A stretch of 64,000 bases of DNA from Paenibacillus ihumii. GTDB lineage: Bacteria > Bacillota > Bacilli > Paenibacillales > Paenibacillaceae. Under the pieces are notes generated by a model, which saw nothing but the letters and a program-made list of their open reading frames with translations, had not been told where the DNA came from and did not search any database. The DNA lies in contig NZ_LN884299.1 in NCBI RefSeq assembly GCF_001403875.1, positions 3,561,674-3,625,673 of the forward strand, read 5' to 3'. Position numbers and translations under genes: made by a program. Of the stretch, positions 34,331 through 44,882 are shown piece after piece (the stretch's first letter is position 1; every line of letters begins with the position of its first letter).

Positions 34331-35743
34331 ATGACACAACCACAGCTTTCCAGAACAACCTACCCTGATCTTCCCGTTTATCCGGAAAAAATGATTCAGT
34401 TTGGCGAAGGCAACTTCATGCGCGCGTTCGTGGACTGGCAGCTGCAGCAGATGAACAAGCAAGGATTGTTCCAGGGCAGCGCCGTCCTCGTTCAGCCGAT
34501 CGAGCAAGGCCTCGGCGATATGCTGGCGAAGCAGGATTACCTGTACACCGTCCTGTTGAACGGCATCATGCAGCAGCAAACGGTCAATGACCACGAGATC
34601 ATCACCAGCGTCAGCCGCGTCATCAATCCTTATTCCGATTACGAGAGCTACCTGGCCTTGGCGGAAAACGACGAGCTGGAGTTCATTACGTCCAACACGA
34701 CGGAAGCGGGAATTGCCTACCGTCCGGAAGACCGGCTTGCTGACGCTCCGCCGAAGAGTTTTCCCGGGAAATTAACGGCTCTGCTGCATAAACGTTTTGA
34801 GCTGGGCAAAAAAGGCTACACCATTATCCCTTGCGAACTGATTGACCGCAACGGCGAGAAGCTGAAGGAAATCGTGCTGCAATACGCGAACGATTGGCAG
34901 CTGGGCGAGGCGTTCATACAGTGGCTTGAGCAGGAGAATACGTTCTGCTGCAGCTTGGTTGACCGCATCGTGCCAGGCTACCCGCGCGACAAAGCGCAAG
35001 CTCTTGCGGAGGAACTGGGCTACCAGGATCATTTGATGGTTACGGCCGAGCCGTTCCTGTTCTGGGTCATTGAAGGACCGGCTTCATTGTCCGAGCGCCT
35101 GCCGCTGGCCAAAGCGGGGCTGAACGTGGTGGTCACCGACGACATGACCCCTTACCGGGAGCGCAAGGTTCACCTGCTGAACGGACCGCATACCGCCATG
35201 GTTCCGCTGGCTTTGTTAGCCGGGCTGGAAACGGTAGAAGACGTTATGAACGACGCTGCTTACTCCGTCTTCGTAAAGAGATTGATCGAGGACGAGCTGA
35301 TTCCGATGCTCGATCTGCCGAAGGATGAATTGCAATCTTACGCAGAAGCCGTGCAGGAGCGCTTCAAAAACCCGTTCATCCGTCATGAATTGACTTCGAT
35401 TTCGTTAAACAGCATTTCTAAATTCAAAACAAGATTATTGCCTGTCCTGCTTCGTTATCAGCGGGAAAAAGGCGAGCTTCCGAAGCTCACTACCCTCGCC
35501 TTTGCCGCTTTGTTGTTCAGCTACCGCGGCGACAAGATCGAGCGCCAGGACGGCGCTGAGGTCATTGCCGTCTTTGACCAGGCTTGGAGCCGTCCAGAAT
35601 CGGTTGCAGTCACGATTCTTCAAGACGAGAGCTTATGGGGCGAAGATTTGACTAAGGTTCCAAATTTAGTGCAAGCGATTGAAGGGTATTTGCAGCAGCT
35701 AGAATCATCCGGAAGCCGTGCTGCTCTACAACAATTGATTTAG
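34331..35743 (+). CDS. uxaB: Tagaturonate reductase (altronate oxidoreductase)
   Basis: 470 residues. Converts D-tagaturonate to D-altronate with NADH in the galacturonate pathway. A mannitol-dehydrogenase-family protein: N-terminal FGEGNFMRAFVDWQL nucleotide-binding segment, then VEGP-like WVIEGPASLSERLPL and DMTPYRERKVHLLNGPHT in the catalytic half, LPVLLRYQ near the C-terminus. These are the hallmarks of UxaB. The ATG at 34331 follows an AAAGGAGA site by 12 bases, slightly long; the open frame continues upstream through repeats but has no credible start. First gene of uxaB-uxaA-uxaC. Confidence 0.93.
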   Translation: MTQPQLSRTTYPDLPVYPEKMIQFGEGNFMRAFVDWQLQQMNKQGLFQGSAVLVQPIEQGLGDMLAKQDYLYTVLLNGIMQQQTVNDHEIITSVSRVINPYSDYESYLALAENDELEFITSNTTEAGIAYRPEDRLADAPPKSFPGKLTALLHKRFELGKKGYTIIPCELIDRNGEKLKEIVLQYANDWQLGEAFIQWLEQENTFCCSLVDRIVPGYPRDKAQALAEELGYQDHLMVTAEPFLFWVIEGPASLSERLPLAKAGLNVVVTDDMTPYRERKVHLLNGPHTAMVPLALLAGLETVEDVMNDAAYSVFVKRLIEDELIPMLDLPKDELQSYAEAVQERFKNPFIRHELTSISLNSISKFKTRLLPVLLRYQREKGELPKLTTLAFAALLFSYRGDKIERQDGAEVIAVFDQAWSRPESVAVTILQDESLWGEDLTKVPNLVQAIEGYLQQLESSGSRAALQQLI

Positions 35744-35751
35744 GAGAGATG

Positions 35752-37245
35752 ATGAGGATGCAAAGACTAACGAAAATGAACTCCCGCGATACCGTCGCTG
35801 TTGCCTTAAGGCCGATTAGCGCAGGGGAAGAGCTGAATTTCGATAATCAGGTGCTAACAGCACTCGAGGATATTCCACAAGGCCATAAAATCGCTTTAAC
35901 CAGCTTCGAGCCTAACGATGTAGTGACTAAATACGGCTACCCGATCGGTCACGCCACGTCCGCGATCCAGCGCGGCGGATGGGTGCATACGCATAATTTG
36001 GCGACAAATCTGGAGGGCGAAGAGGAATACGAATATGTTCCGGATCTCCATCCGGTGACGCATCCAAAACGCGATCTGACCTTCCAGGGCTACCGCCGCA
36101 AGAACGGCAAAGTCGGCATCCGCAACGACCTGTTCATCGTTCCTACGGTTGGCTGCGTCAACGGGGTTGCCGAGCTGATGATTAAGGAATTCAAGGCAAT
36201 CCATCCTGATCTCGGTACCTTTGATAATATTACCGTGCTGAAGCATCCCTACGGCTGCTCCCAGCTCGGAGACGATCACCGTATGACGCGCAGCATTCTG
36301 GCGGATGCGGTCTATCATCCGAACGCCGGCGGCGTACTCGTCTTTGGCCTGGGCTGCGAGAACAACATCGTGTCTGAATTCCGCAGCATACTGGGCGACT
36401 ATGACGAAGAACGCGTCAAGTTCCTCGTTGCCCAGGAGGTCGGAAATGAAGTGGAGGCCGGCTTGCAGCTGCTGGAGGAGCTTTATATTGCAGCGCAAAA
36501 TGACCGCCGCGAGCCTGTACCGCTCTCTGAGCTCAACGTTGGCCTGAAATGCGGAGGCTCCGATGGCTTCTCCGGCATTACGGCGAATCCGCTGCTCGGC
36601 GCGTTCTCGGACTTCCTGATCTCCCAGGGCGGAACCTCCGTATTAACGGAAGTGCCCGAAATGTTCGGCGCAGAGAAAATGCTGATGGCCCGTGCAGAGA
36701 ACAAGGAAGTTTTTGAGGACATCGTGCATTTGATCAATGACTTCAAGCAGTACTTCCTGTCCCATGGGGAATCGGTCTACGAGAATCCTTCCCCGGGCAA
36801 CAAAGCCGGTGGGATCAGCACGCTGGAGGACAAATCGCTTGGCTGTACGCAAAAAGCCGGAACCGCTCCGGTCGTCGATGTGCTGCAGTATGGCGAGAAG
36901 CTGCGCAAGAAGGGGCTTAGCCTCCTGCAGGCGCCAGGCAACGACCTTGTCGCCTCCTCTGCGCTTGCCGCTTCCGATTGTCAGCTCGTTCTGTTTACGA
37001 CGGGCCGGGGAACACCGTTCGGCAGCTTCGTACCGACGGTAAAAATCGCCACCAACAACGACATTTACAATAACAAAAAACATTGGATGGATTTCAACGC
37101 CGGCCCGCTGCTCGACACGCCGATGGAACAAGTTCTGGAGGAATTCATCGATTATGTGATCGCCGTAGCCAGCGGCCAGCCAACCCGCAACGAACAGAAC
37201 GAAGTTCGCGAGCTGGCGATCTTCAAGACCGGTGTCACGCTGTAA
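35752..37245 (+). CDS. uxaA: Altronate dehydratase
   Basis: 497 residues. Dehydrates D-altronate to 2-keto-3-deoxygluconate. N-terminal SAF domain (about 10-80; PISAGEELNF, GHKIALTSF) and C-terminal UxaA catalytic part (GYRRKNGKVGIRNDL, PYGCSQLGDDH, LKCGGSDGFSGITANP, TTGRGTPFGS), with conserved Cys residues that bind iron. Three ATGs cluster at 35749, 35752 and 35758; AGGAG at 35742-35746 best fits 35752. Eight bases after the uxaB stop, so co-transcribed. Confidence 0.94.
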   Translation: MRMQRLTKMNSRDTVAVALRPISAGEELNFDNQVLTALEDIPQGHKIALTSFEPNDVVTKYGYPIGHATSAIQRGGWVHTHNLATNLEGEEEYEYVPDLHPVTHPKRDLTFQGYRRKNGKVGIRNDLFIVPTVGCVNGVAELMIKEFKAIHPDLGTFDNITVLKHPYGCSQLGDDHRMTRSILADAVYHPNAGGVLVFGLGCENNIVSEFRSILGDYDEERVKFLVAQEVGNEVEAGLQLLEELYIAAQNDRREPVPLSELNVGLKCGGSDGFSGITANPLLGAFSDFLISQGGTSVLTEVPEMFGAEKMLMARAENKEVFEDIVHLINDFKQYFLSHGESVYENPSPGNKAGGISTLEDKSLGCTQKAGTAPVVDVLQYGEKLRKKGLSLLQAPGNDLVASSALAASDCQLVLFTTGRGTPFGSFVPTVKIATNNDIYNNKKHWMDFNAGPLLDTPMEQVLEEFIDYVIAVASGQPTRNEQNEVRELAIFKTGVTL

Positions 37246-37291
37246 TTGGACTTATAGGATATCTCGAATAACCATAAAGGAGCCAAGCGGT

Positions 37292-38692
<1,401 letters not shown>

Positions 38693-38706
38693 AGGAGACG
38701 GCGCTC

Positions 38707-39525
38707 ATGTTATTGGTTTGCGAAAGCAATGAGCAGTTAATTAAAGAGGAAGGGAAGTTTCCGCTGGAAACCTCCCTCCTCTTTCTCTATCCTGTCACAG
38801 AGGCTAACAGGGAAGCAGACATCGATGAGCGCAGCCAGGCTGAGGATGGCGGTAAAGCCCGTCCTTTCGTTCTTGTGCTGCCTGGCGGCGGTTACACCCA
38901 TCTCGCTCAACATGAAGGCGAGCCCATCGCCCGCTGGCTGAACAGCCTGGGCATTCATGCGGGCGTACTTCATTATCAGGTTGGCGATTTCGAGTTCACT
39001 GACCTGATCAAGGATGTAGAGGATGCCCTCCAATGGGTACGGGAGGCACCCAAAGCTTGGAATGTCATCCCTGACCAGGTCGGGATGATCGGCTCCTCTG
39101 CGGGAGGACATCTGGCTTCGATAACGGCGACTACGGGAACGGTGAAGCCTAATCTGCTGCTGCTGTGCTACCCTGTCATCTCTTTACATGACCCCTACAC
39201 CCATGAAGGCAGCCGGCGCAAATTCCTGGGGGCCAACCCTCCGCGGGAAACGCTGGATGCATGGTCATCCGATCAGCGCGTTGCTCCAGACACCCCTCCC
39301 ACCTTTATCTGGATGACAGCCGATGACAGCGTCGTGCCCGTAGAGAACAGCCTGCTGTTTGCAGCTGCCCTGTCCCGCCATAAGGTTCCATTCGAGCTGC
39401 ATATTTTCGAGGAAGGACGCCACGGCCTAGGTCTTGCAGGGGATCATGCCCATGTACGGCAATGGCTCAGGCTTGCCGAGAATTGGCTGGATCAACACCA
39501 CTATGTAAAGAAGGGATTAGGATGA
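38707..39525 (+). CDS. Alpha/beta-hydrolase, acetyl esterase-like
   Basis: 272 residues. Esterase/lipase fold with oxyanion motif PGGGYTHLA, nucleophile Ser131 in GSSAGGH, acid in TADDSVVPVENS and His in EGRHGLGLA. Such enzymes in plant-polysaccharide loci remove acetyl or feruloyl groups from oligosaccharides. No signal peptide. AAAGGAG lies nine bases before the ATG, 14 bases after uxaC, and the stop overlaps the next start (ATGA), so it belongs to the uxa operon. Exact substrate unknown. Confidence 0.85.
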   Translation: MLLVCESNEQLIKEEGKFPLETSLLFLYPVTEANREADIDERSQAEDGGKARPFVLVLPGGGYTHLAQHEGEPIARWLNSLGIHAGVLHYQVGDFEFTDLIKDVEDALQWVREAPKAWNVIPDQVGMIGSSAGGHLASITATTGTVKPNLLLLCYPVISLHDPYTHEGSRRKFLGANPPRETLDAWSSDQRVAPDTPPTFIWMTADDSVVPVENSLLFAAALSRHKVPFELHIFEEGRHGLGLAGDHAHVRQWLRLAENWLDQHHYVKKGLG

Positions 39526-40220
39526 GCTATACGTTGTTTATCGCCGGCGATTCCACCGCGGCTCTGAAGGGAGCATCCGAGAAGCCAATGACCGGCTGGG
39601 GCGAATATCTGCAAGGGTTCTTTCAGCCCTCCATACGCGTGGACAACCGGGCCATCAACGGACGCAGCACGAGATCATTTCTGGCTGAAGGGCGGCTTGC
39701 GGACATTGAACGGGATTATAGAGCCGGCGACTATCTGTTCATTCAATTCGGGCACAACGACGGCAAAGCAGAAGACCCGGGCCGCTATGCCGATCCCAAG
39801 CTAGAATACCGCCAGAACCTGAAGCAGTTCATTGCCTCCGCCCGCGAACGCGGCGGTACGCCGGTGCTGCTGACCTCGGTCAGCCGGCGCCGCTTTCTGG
39901 AGGACGGCACCCTTGATCCCTACGCGGTAGGCGAGTATCCCTCCGCAATGAGGGAGGTCGCATCGGAGACAGAAACACCGCTGCTGGACATATATGCTGC
40001 CTCCCAGCAGCTTTACCAGTCGCTGGGGGCAAAAGCTTCGAAGCGGCTATTTATGCACCTGCCCGAGCAGGCGCATCCGAATTATCCATCGGGCATTACC
40101 GATGACACCCATTTCTCAGACGAGGGAGCAAGGCTGATCGCCAGGCTTGTAGCTGAGGCCATCCGGCATTCGGCTGAATTATCTGCTTTGAACCAGCATT
40201 TAAAAGGAGAGATTACATGA
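39522..40220 (+). CDS. Rhamnogalacturonan acetylesterase, SGNH family
   Basis: 232 residues. Removes acetyl groups from rhamnogalacturonan. Block I FIAGDSTAA with Ser11; block III FGHNDGK with Asn; block V DDTHFSDEGA with Asp and His. It matches the RhgT/YesT class. No signal peptide. Start ATG 39522 overlaps the previous stop by four bases and is preceded by AGGG; an earlier ATG lies inside the preceding gene. Its stop again overlaps the next gene by four bases. Confidence 0.9.
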   Translation: MSYTLFIAGDSTAALKGASEKPMTGWGEYLQGFFQPSIRVDNRAINGRSTRSFLAEGRLADIERDYRAGDYLFIQFGHNDGKAEDPGRYADPKLEYRQNLKQFIASARERGGTPVLLTSVSRRRFLEDGTLDPYAVGEYPSAMREVASETETPLLDIYAASQQLYQSLGAKASKRLFMHLPEQAHPNYPSGITDDTHFSDEGARLIARLVAEAIRHSAELSALNQHLKGEIT

Positions 40221-41059
40221 CTGTTCCGCTTCATCTCGGCGTTCGCGCCCATGACTTCGGACAAATTGCGCTGACGGATCTTATTCAGAAGCTGCAGCAA
40301 TACGAATTCTCACATATTCAGTTCGCAATCAAAAAGTCTTTCCCGCAAAGCGCTCCTAGCCTATCCGCGTTGAGTCCGGGTACGGCGGCTTACTATGGCA
40401 ACGCCTTCCGCCGGGCTGGCGTTCAAATTGCCGTGCTTGGCTGCTACGTCAACATCGTAGCCCCCGATCCACAGACGGAGGCTCAGGCGCTGGCGGACTT
40501 CAAGACCCATATCCGCTTGGCCCGGGATTTTGGCGCCAGCCTCGTAGGCACCGAGACGGGCAGCGTTGGCAGAGGATATACGACCGATAATTTCACCGAG
40601 GAAGCCTTCCAGAGAGTCATCGCTGCCGTTGGCGAGATGGTCGCCGAGGCTGAGCGCTTCGGTGTTACGGTCGGGATTGAGGCGGGTCTGAATCACCCCC
40701 TCCATACAGCGCCCCTAGCCCGCCGCCTGCTCGACGCGATTCCTTCCAACAACCTGCAAATCATTCTCGACTGCGCGAATTTAATGTCGCCGGACAATTA
40801 TTTGCGGCAGGATGAAGTCGTCGCCGAAGCGTTGGAGCTGTTGGGAAATCGAATAGCCGTCATTCATTTGAAGGATTTCATTGTGCAGGACGGGAAAATC
40901 CAGATGGTGCCCGTTGGCCAGGGCTGGCTCAAATTCGAGCCTATTTTACGCTACATGAAATATGAGCGCCCTCATATTCAGGGCATCATGGAGAGCACAA
41001 CCGAGCCGCATTTGGCGCAGAGCGCTGCATTTCTGAAACGGGTCTATGAGGATGTGTAA
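40217..41059 (+). CDS. Sugar phosphate isomerase/epimerase-like TIM-barrel protein
   Basis: 280 residues of the xylose-isomerase-like TIM-barrel superfamily (AP_endonuc_2). Seen: GTETGSVGRG, VGIEAGLNHPLH, IILDCANLMSP, VIHLKDFIVQDGK, GIMESTTEPH, with Glu, Asp, His and Glu positions likely to bind a divalent metal. The reaction is not known; it could isomerise or epimerise a uronate or deoxyuronate arising from pectin. Last gene of the uxaBAC-esterase operon, coupled to the previous gene by ATGA overlap, and followed by a strong terminator. Confidence 0.85.
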   Translation: MTVPLHLGVRAHDFGQIALTDLIQKLQQYEFSHIQFAIKKSFPQSAPSLSALSPGTAAYYGNAFRRAGVQIAVLGCYVNIVAPDPQTEAQALADFKTHIRLARDFGASLVGTETGSVGRGYTTDNFTEEAFQRVIAAVGEMVAEAERFGVTVGIEAGLNHPLHTAPLARRLLDAIPSNNLQIILDCANLMSPDNYLRQDEVVAEALELLGNRIAVIHLKDFIVQDGKIQMVPVGQGWLKFEPILRYMKYERPHIQGIMESTTEPHLAQSAAFLKRVYEDV

Positions 41060-41083
41060 AAATATCGCGTGTGACACGTGAAA

Positions 41084-41128
41084 ACCCGGTGCAAGTCACA
41101 GTGATGTGACCTGTACCGGGTCTTTTTT
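41084..41128 (+). terminator. Rho-independent terminator of the uxaBAC operon
   Basis: A 17-base stem (ACCCGGTGCAAGTCACA with TGTGACCTGTACCGGGT, two mismatches) is followed by a T6 run, 25 bases after the last stop. Confidence 0.92.
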
Positions 41129-41260
41129 ACGCTGAGGAAATGTCTGGCTTGATGGGGAGCTCATAAAATAAGTGTTCCGGGCAATCGATCCATCCCAAAG
41201 TCCTCGCATCGTCCAAATCTGCGCAGCTTCATAGCTGATAGGATCAAGTTATATGAAATG

Positions 41261-41282
41261 AACAATAATTGAGATTATTGTT
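41261..41282. terminator. AT-rich hairpin 3' of the RpiR gene
   Basis: AACAATAAT-TGAG-ATTATTGTT is a perfect 9-bp stem 8 bases beyond the minus-strand stop. It lacks a T run, so termination is uncertain. The region 41129-41260 holds nothing else recognised. Confidence 0.45.
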
Positions 41283-41289
41283 GTTCTCG

Positions 41290-42150
41290 TTAGTACAGTT
41301 TCTCTGAGATTGCTTTTGCCGTAATTTTACGGTACTTCAGAGCTTCATCCTTTATTTTCAAAGAAACCCCAACATTCAGGATATCAATAATTGCTAGCTG
41401 GGATATCTTTGCAGCCATGGAGCTGCCTTGAAATGGATTTTCTCTGGCAACCATCAGCAGCTCGATATCGGCCAGCTTACTGATTGGAGAGCGGGCATTG
41501 CTTGTAATAACCACTATTTGGGCGCCGGCCTTCTTGGCCAGGCTCAAGTTCTCCAATGTGTCCTTGGTGCTTCCCGAGATGGATATCCCGACAGCTACAT
41601 CTCCCGGACGCATTAACGAAGCTGTCATCGCTTGAAAATGCGTATCCGTCTTTGCAAAGCTTTGCTTGCCGATCCTGGAGAAGCTGTGTGCAGCCTGCAA
41701 AGCCGTCAGTCCCGAGGAGCCTACGCCAAAGAAGTGAATATGATTCGCTTCGGTCAATAAATCAATAGTCTTCTCCAGTTGATCCGAGCTGATCAGCTCC
41801 GAGGTTTGCTCCAGCGTCCCAATATGCATAGAAATTACCTTGCGATTTAAAGTCTCGGCATCATCCTCTTCGGACACCTCGTTATACAGCCGGTCGGAAG
41901 GCTTGACCAAATCCTGCGCCAGAGCTAATTTAAAATCCTGGAAGCCATGAAATTTCAGCTTACGGCAGAAACGGATCACCGTCGTCTCTCCGACGTCAGC
42001 TCTCTCCGCAAGCTCAGTTACCGAATGATAAATGATCTCTTGAGCATGATTCAATATAAAGTTAGCAACTTTCTGTTCTGTTTTGGTCAATCCATTAAAA
42101 TGACTTCTTATAGACAATAACGTCTTTCCCATTCCCTGCTCGATGGACAA
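41290..42150 (-). CDS. RpiR/MurR-family regulator with SIS domain
   Basis: 286 residues from TTG 42150, which has AAAGGGGA five to six bases upstream; a TTG ten codons earlier is less likely. N-terminal HTH_6 domain (LTKTEQKVANFILNH, VTELAERADVGETTVIRFCRKL) and C-terminal sugar-isomerase (SIS) domain (HIHFFGVGSSGLTALQAAHSF is split as FFGVGSSGLTALQ; VAVGISISGSTKDTLENL). RpiR proteins respond to sugar phosphates such as amino-sugar 6-phosphates. It is the last gene of the minus-strand nanE set and probably controls it. Confidence 0.9.
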   Translation of the reverse strand: MSIEQGMGKTLLSIRSHFNGLTKTEQKVANFILNHAQEIIYHSVTELAERADVGETTVIRFCRKLKFHGFQDFKLALAQDLVKPSDRLYNEVSEEDDAETLNRKVISMHIGTLEQTSELISSDQLEKTIDLLTEANHIHFFGVGSSGLTALQAAHSFSRIGKQSFAKTDTHFQAMTASLMRPGDVAVGISISGSTKDTLENLSLAKKAGAQIVVITSNARSPISKLADIELLMVARENPFQGSSMAAKISQLAIIDILNVGVSLKIKDEALKYRKITAKAISEKLY

Positions 42151-42284
42151 AATCAATTCCCCTTTCAGGCAGCCCGACAAAAGTGGTACTGTAGACTCAC
42201 CTATATTAAGTTATACATAAATTCCTGTAAAAGGCAATCTGCTATGTCCCAACAAGCTGCAGTGAGGAGAAATTCATTTTAAAT

Positions 42285-42300
42285 AGCTGGCGCCGCAGCT
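42285..42300. other. Short GC hairpin in the DUF4127/rpiR spacer
   Basis: AGCTGGCGCCGCAGCT can form a compact stem; read on the minus strand it is followed by ATTTAAAA. It may weakly separate rpiR from the upstream gene. The spacer 42181-42400 contains no supported gene. Confidence 0.35.
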
Positions 42301-42400
42301 CATACGAACTGGCTCAGCCTCCCCTTCTAAGGAGGATTTTAACGGGCAATGGTGTAATGAACCTCGTCCTTCTGAGGCAATCCCTTGGCCCATTTCTGCC

Positions 42401-43993
42401 CTAATTCTGTCCGCCTTGCAGTGTATGCCGTTCTTCAGGCTTACCTGTATCAAGCCTGAAGGCGACTTCGAACATCCGCTCCCAAGGCAGCGATACATCG
42501 CTAACAGTCATGTTCGGGGCTATCGTGTCCCGTAAATATTTATTGACGAAATCATTCAGCTTCCGCTCGATCACTTCGCAGACCTTATCCTGAACATGGG
42601 ACAGCTGAAAATAAGCAGCGCCAAGTTCAGGCAGATGATCCGCGCATACCTCTTGGCGAACCAATGACTGGTATCCCCAGTCTTCGATCAGTCTTGAGAG
42701 ATAGAACAATCTGCTGTGAGAGCTTGATTCATCATCCGGTTGCTGGATGGACCGGTAATAGGACTGGATTACAGCATGGGAAATGACCGTTCCAAGCGAA
42801 TTGCCGGAGGTGTTCCAGGCTGCGTAGCCTTGAAGACGGCCAAGCAGGCCGGATTGATGCAGTAAATTCATCAATAATTGGTCTCCGCCGTTGCATAGTG
42901 CTACATCGGCAAGCATGACCAGTCGTCCGGCATCCATATAATGCTTCATCGCCTGGGCGAACTCCCGGGTGTTAATCTCCGAGAAGTAAGAACGATGCCT
43001 GTTCTCGATAGAATCTCCGGTCTCTGCCATTTCGTGCTGTCCAACGGCCGGAGAATGAACCATCAGAATGCAGGCCGCATCTGTTGAGGCATCAGCCTGC
43101 ACAGCGCCTGCAGCTGTAATATGCGCCTTCATGCTCTCGCCCAGACTGCGGTCCTCATATTTGGGAATGCAGTAGGGCCCCTTCGTCGATGAATACCTGA
43201 CGAATAGAGACGGCGTATAGCTCTTCACCTCACAAAAGACTCTAGCCAACAATGTACAGCCGATTTCATCCGCTCCCGGGTAAATCGCCACACGATGCGA
43301 CAACCCTGCCAGCTCTGTCCGTATAGTTAGCTCCCGCTGCTCCATGGCGCTAAAACCATATTGGGAGTTGTCATCGAGCGGAATAATCAAGTAATCGATG
43401 ATTCCAGCCTCCGTCAGATCGACGGCCAGTCTGTTGACCTCCGCATTGGTTTCCCGTCTCTTGCGGTAATCTGCAAGCACTTCCACAGGGATCGCCGCAA
43501 GCACTTCATTGAACCGCCCCTCCTCCAAGCCATCTAATCCTACGCTTTCTTTCTTATCGCTCAGCCAGCCGAGCTCGTAAATCTCTCTTCCCACCTGATC
43601 ATAATAATCCGGCTCTTCTTCGCTGCTGGAGTATGCAGGAACTCTCGTGATCAGGTTGAACGCATAAATTCGCAAACGCGGGTTGGATTGCTTCAGTTTA
43701 TGCAGAAGCATCATCCGTTCCCGGCAGGCTTCCACCGACTCATGATGCAGTCTTGACGGGACAATTCCGCCATGCACAAGCATATCAATGGAAATGATCA
43801 GAAAATCGGCAGTACTGCTCTGTTCCTCCAGCCAGCCGCTTAATCCCCCAAGGTCGGCTCTTTGTTTCTTGCGCCCTAATTTTTCAACAGGAGGAACGAT
43901 CATTTCCAAATCAGTGATCGCAGCCAGCTGTTGAGGATAAAGCCAATTGCAAGGCCTCTCATCCAAAGGCAAATAAACTATTTTTGTCGTCAT
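42401..43993 (-). CDS. DUF4127 family protein, function unknown
   Basis: 530 residues. The pattern KIVYLPLDERPCNW at the N-terminus, ISIDMLVHGGIVPSRLH, LIIPLDDNSQYGFS, IYPGADEIGCTLLAR and DVALCNGGDQLLMNLL is characteristic of DUF4127. Several conserved Asp/Glu/Asn residues suggest a metal-dependent or glycosidase-like enzyme, but no activity can be assigned. No signal peptide or membrane helix, so cytoplasmic. It directly follows the two permeases of a sugar importer and shares the cluster with NanE and an RpiR regulator; an enzymatic role on the imported amino sugar is inferred. GGTGGGTGG precedes the ATG. Confidence 0.85.
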   Translation of the reverse strand: MTTKIVYLPLDERPCNWLYPQQLAAITDLEMIVPPVEKLGRKKQRADLGGLSGWLEEQSSTADFLIISIDMLVHGGIVPSRLHHESVEACRERMMLLHKLKQSNPRLRIYAFNLITRVPAYSSSEEEPDYYDQVGREIYELGWLSDKKESVGLDGLEEGRFNEVLAAIPVEVLADYRKRRETNAEVNRLAVDLTEAGIIDYLIIPLDDNSQYGFSAMEQRELTIRTELAGLSHRVAIYPGADEIGCTLLARVFCEVKSYTPSLFVRYSSTKGPYCIPKYEDRSLGESMKAHITAAGAVQADASTDAACILMVHSPAVGQHEMAETGDSIENRHRSYFSEINTREFAQAMKHYMDAGRLVMLADVALCNGGDQLLMNLLHQSGLLGRLQGYAAWNTSGNSLGTVISHAVIQSYYRSIQQPDDESSSHSRLFYLSRLIEDWGYQSLVRQEVCADHLPELGAAYFQLSHVQDKVCEVIERKLNDFVNKYLRDTIAPNMTVSDVSLPWERMFEVAFRLDTGKPEERHTLQGGQN

Positions 43994-44038
43994 TTAAACC
44001 ACCCACCAATCCTATTGTTCAACTCTGCCTAGACCAAG

Positions 44039-44872
44039 CTACTCCTTCACGGCGCCTGCGGTAATGCCGCGGATAAATTGTTTCTGCATGAGCAGGAACA
44101 AGACGATCATCGGGATCAATGACATGACCGATCCGGCCATAATTGCTGTCCAATCGATATCCCTTGACGAGCGGAACAGCGCCATCCCTACTGGAAGCGT
44201 GCGCATCTGCTCCCGGTTAGTAACCAGCAGCGGCCAGAGCAGATTGTTCCAGGCCGTATTAAAAGTAAATATCGCCAATGTCGCCATAGCCCCTCTGTTC
44301 ATAGGAACGACAATTTTCCAAAAGGTACGGAGCTGGGAGCTTCCGTCAATTCTAGCCGCTTCAAGGACCGCATCCGGCATGGACAGCATGAACTGACGAA
44401 TAAGAAATATCCCGAACGCAGTCGATATTTGCGGAAGGATCAGCCCCTGGTACGTATCGATCCAGCCAAAGCTTGAAACCATGCGGAATAGTGGAATCAT
44501 CGTCGCCTGGAACGGGATCATCAGCGTAATCAGGAACAGCATAAAGATTCCATTCTTCCCCGGAAACTTCATTTTGGCAAAAGCGTATCCCGCCATGGTG
44601 CAGAGCAATACAGTCACCGCCGTAAGCAGAAGAGCCACAACGATACTATTGATGTAATATCTCTCGAAGGGTATGATGGCAAACACCTTTTTATAGTTCG
44701 CGAGGTCCAGGGAATCAGGAATCCACTTCGGCGGAAACCGGAACACTTCACTGCCTGGCTTAAATGAAGTCGAGACCATCCAGGCAAGCGGAGCCAAATT
44801 CAAAATTAGACCTGCACTCAGAAACAGGTAGATAAACAACAAAATGATTTTATTTCTCCGGAATTCTCCCAT
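44039..44872 (-). CDS. ABC sugar transporter permease, MalG/UgpE type
   Basis: 277 residues, six helices (first in IILLFIYLFLSAGLILNLAP). EAA loop EAARIDGSSQLRTFWKIV about residue 175. C-terminus FIRGITAGAVKE typical. GAGGTAA lies five bases before the ATG, ten bases after the partner permease stop. MalG-like half of the importer in the nanE cluster. Confidence 0.93.
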   Translation of the reverse strand: MGEFRRNKIILLFIYLFLSAGLILNLAPLAWMVSTSFKPGSEVFRFPPKWIPDSLDLANYKKVFAIIPFERYYINSIVVALLLTAVTVLLCTMAGYAFAKMKFPGKNGIFMLFLITLMIPFQATMIPLFRMVSSFGWIDTYQGLILPQISTAFGIFLIRQFMLSMPDAVLEAARIDGSSQLRTFWKIVVPMNRGAMATLAIFTFNTAWNNLLWPLLVTNREQMRTLPVGMALFRSSRDIDWTAIMAGSVMSLIPMIVLFLLMQKQFIRGITAGAVKE

Positions 44873-44882
44873 ATCGGTTACC

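Noticed and set aside
42274..42498. 74-residue minus-strand open frame after the DUF4127 gene
   Set aside because: It overlaps the end of the DUF4127 gene in another frame, with no ribosome site or similarity.
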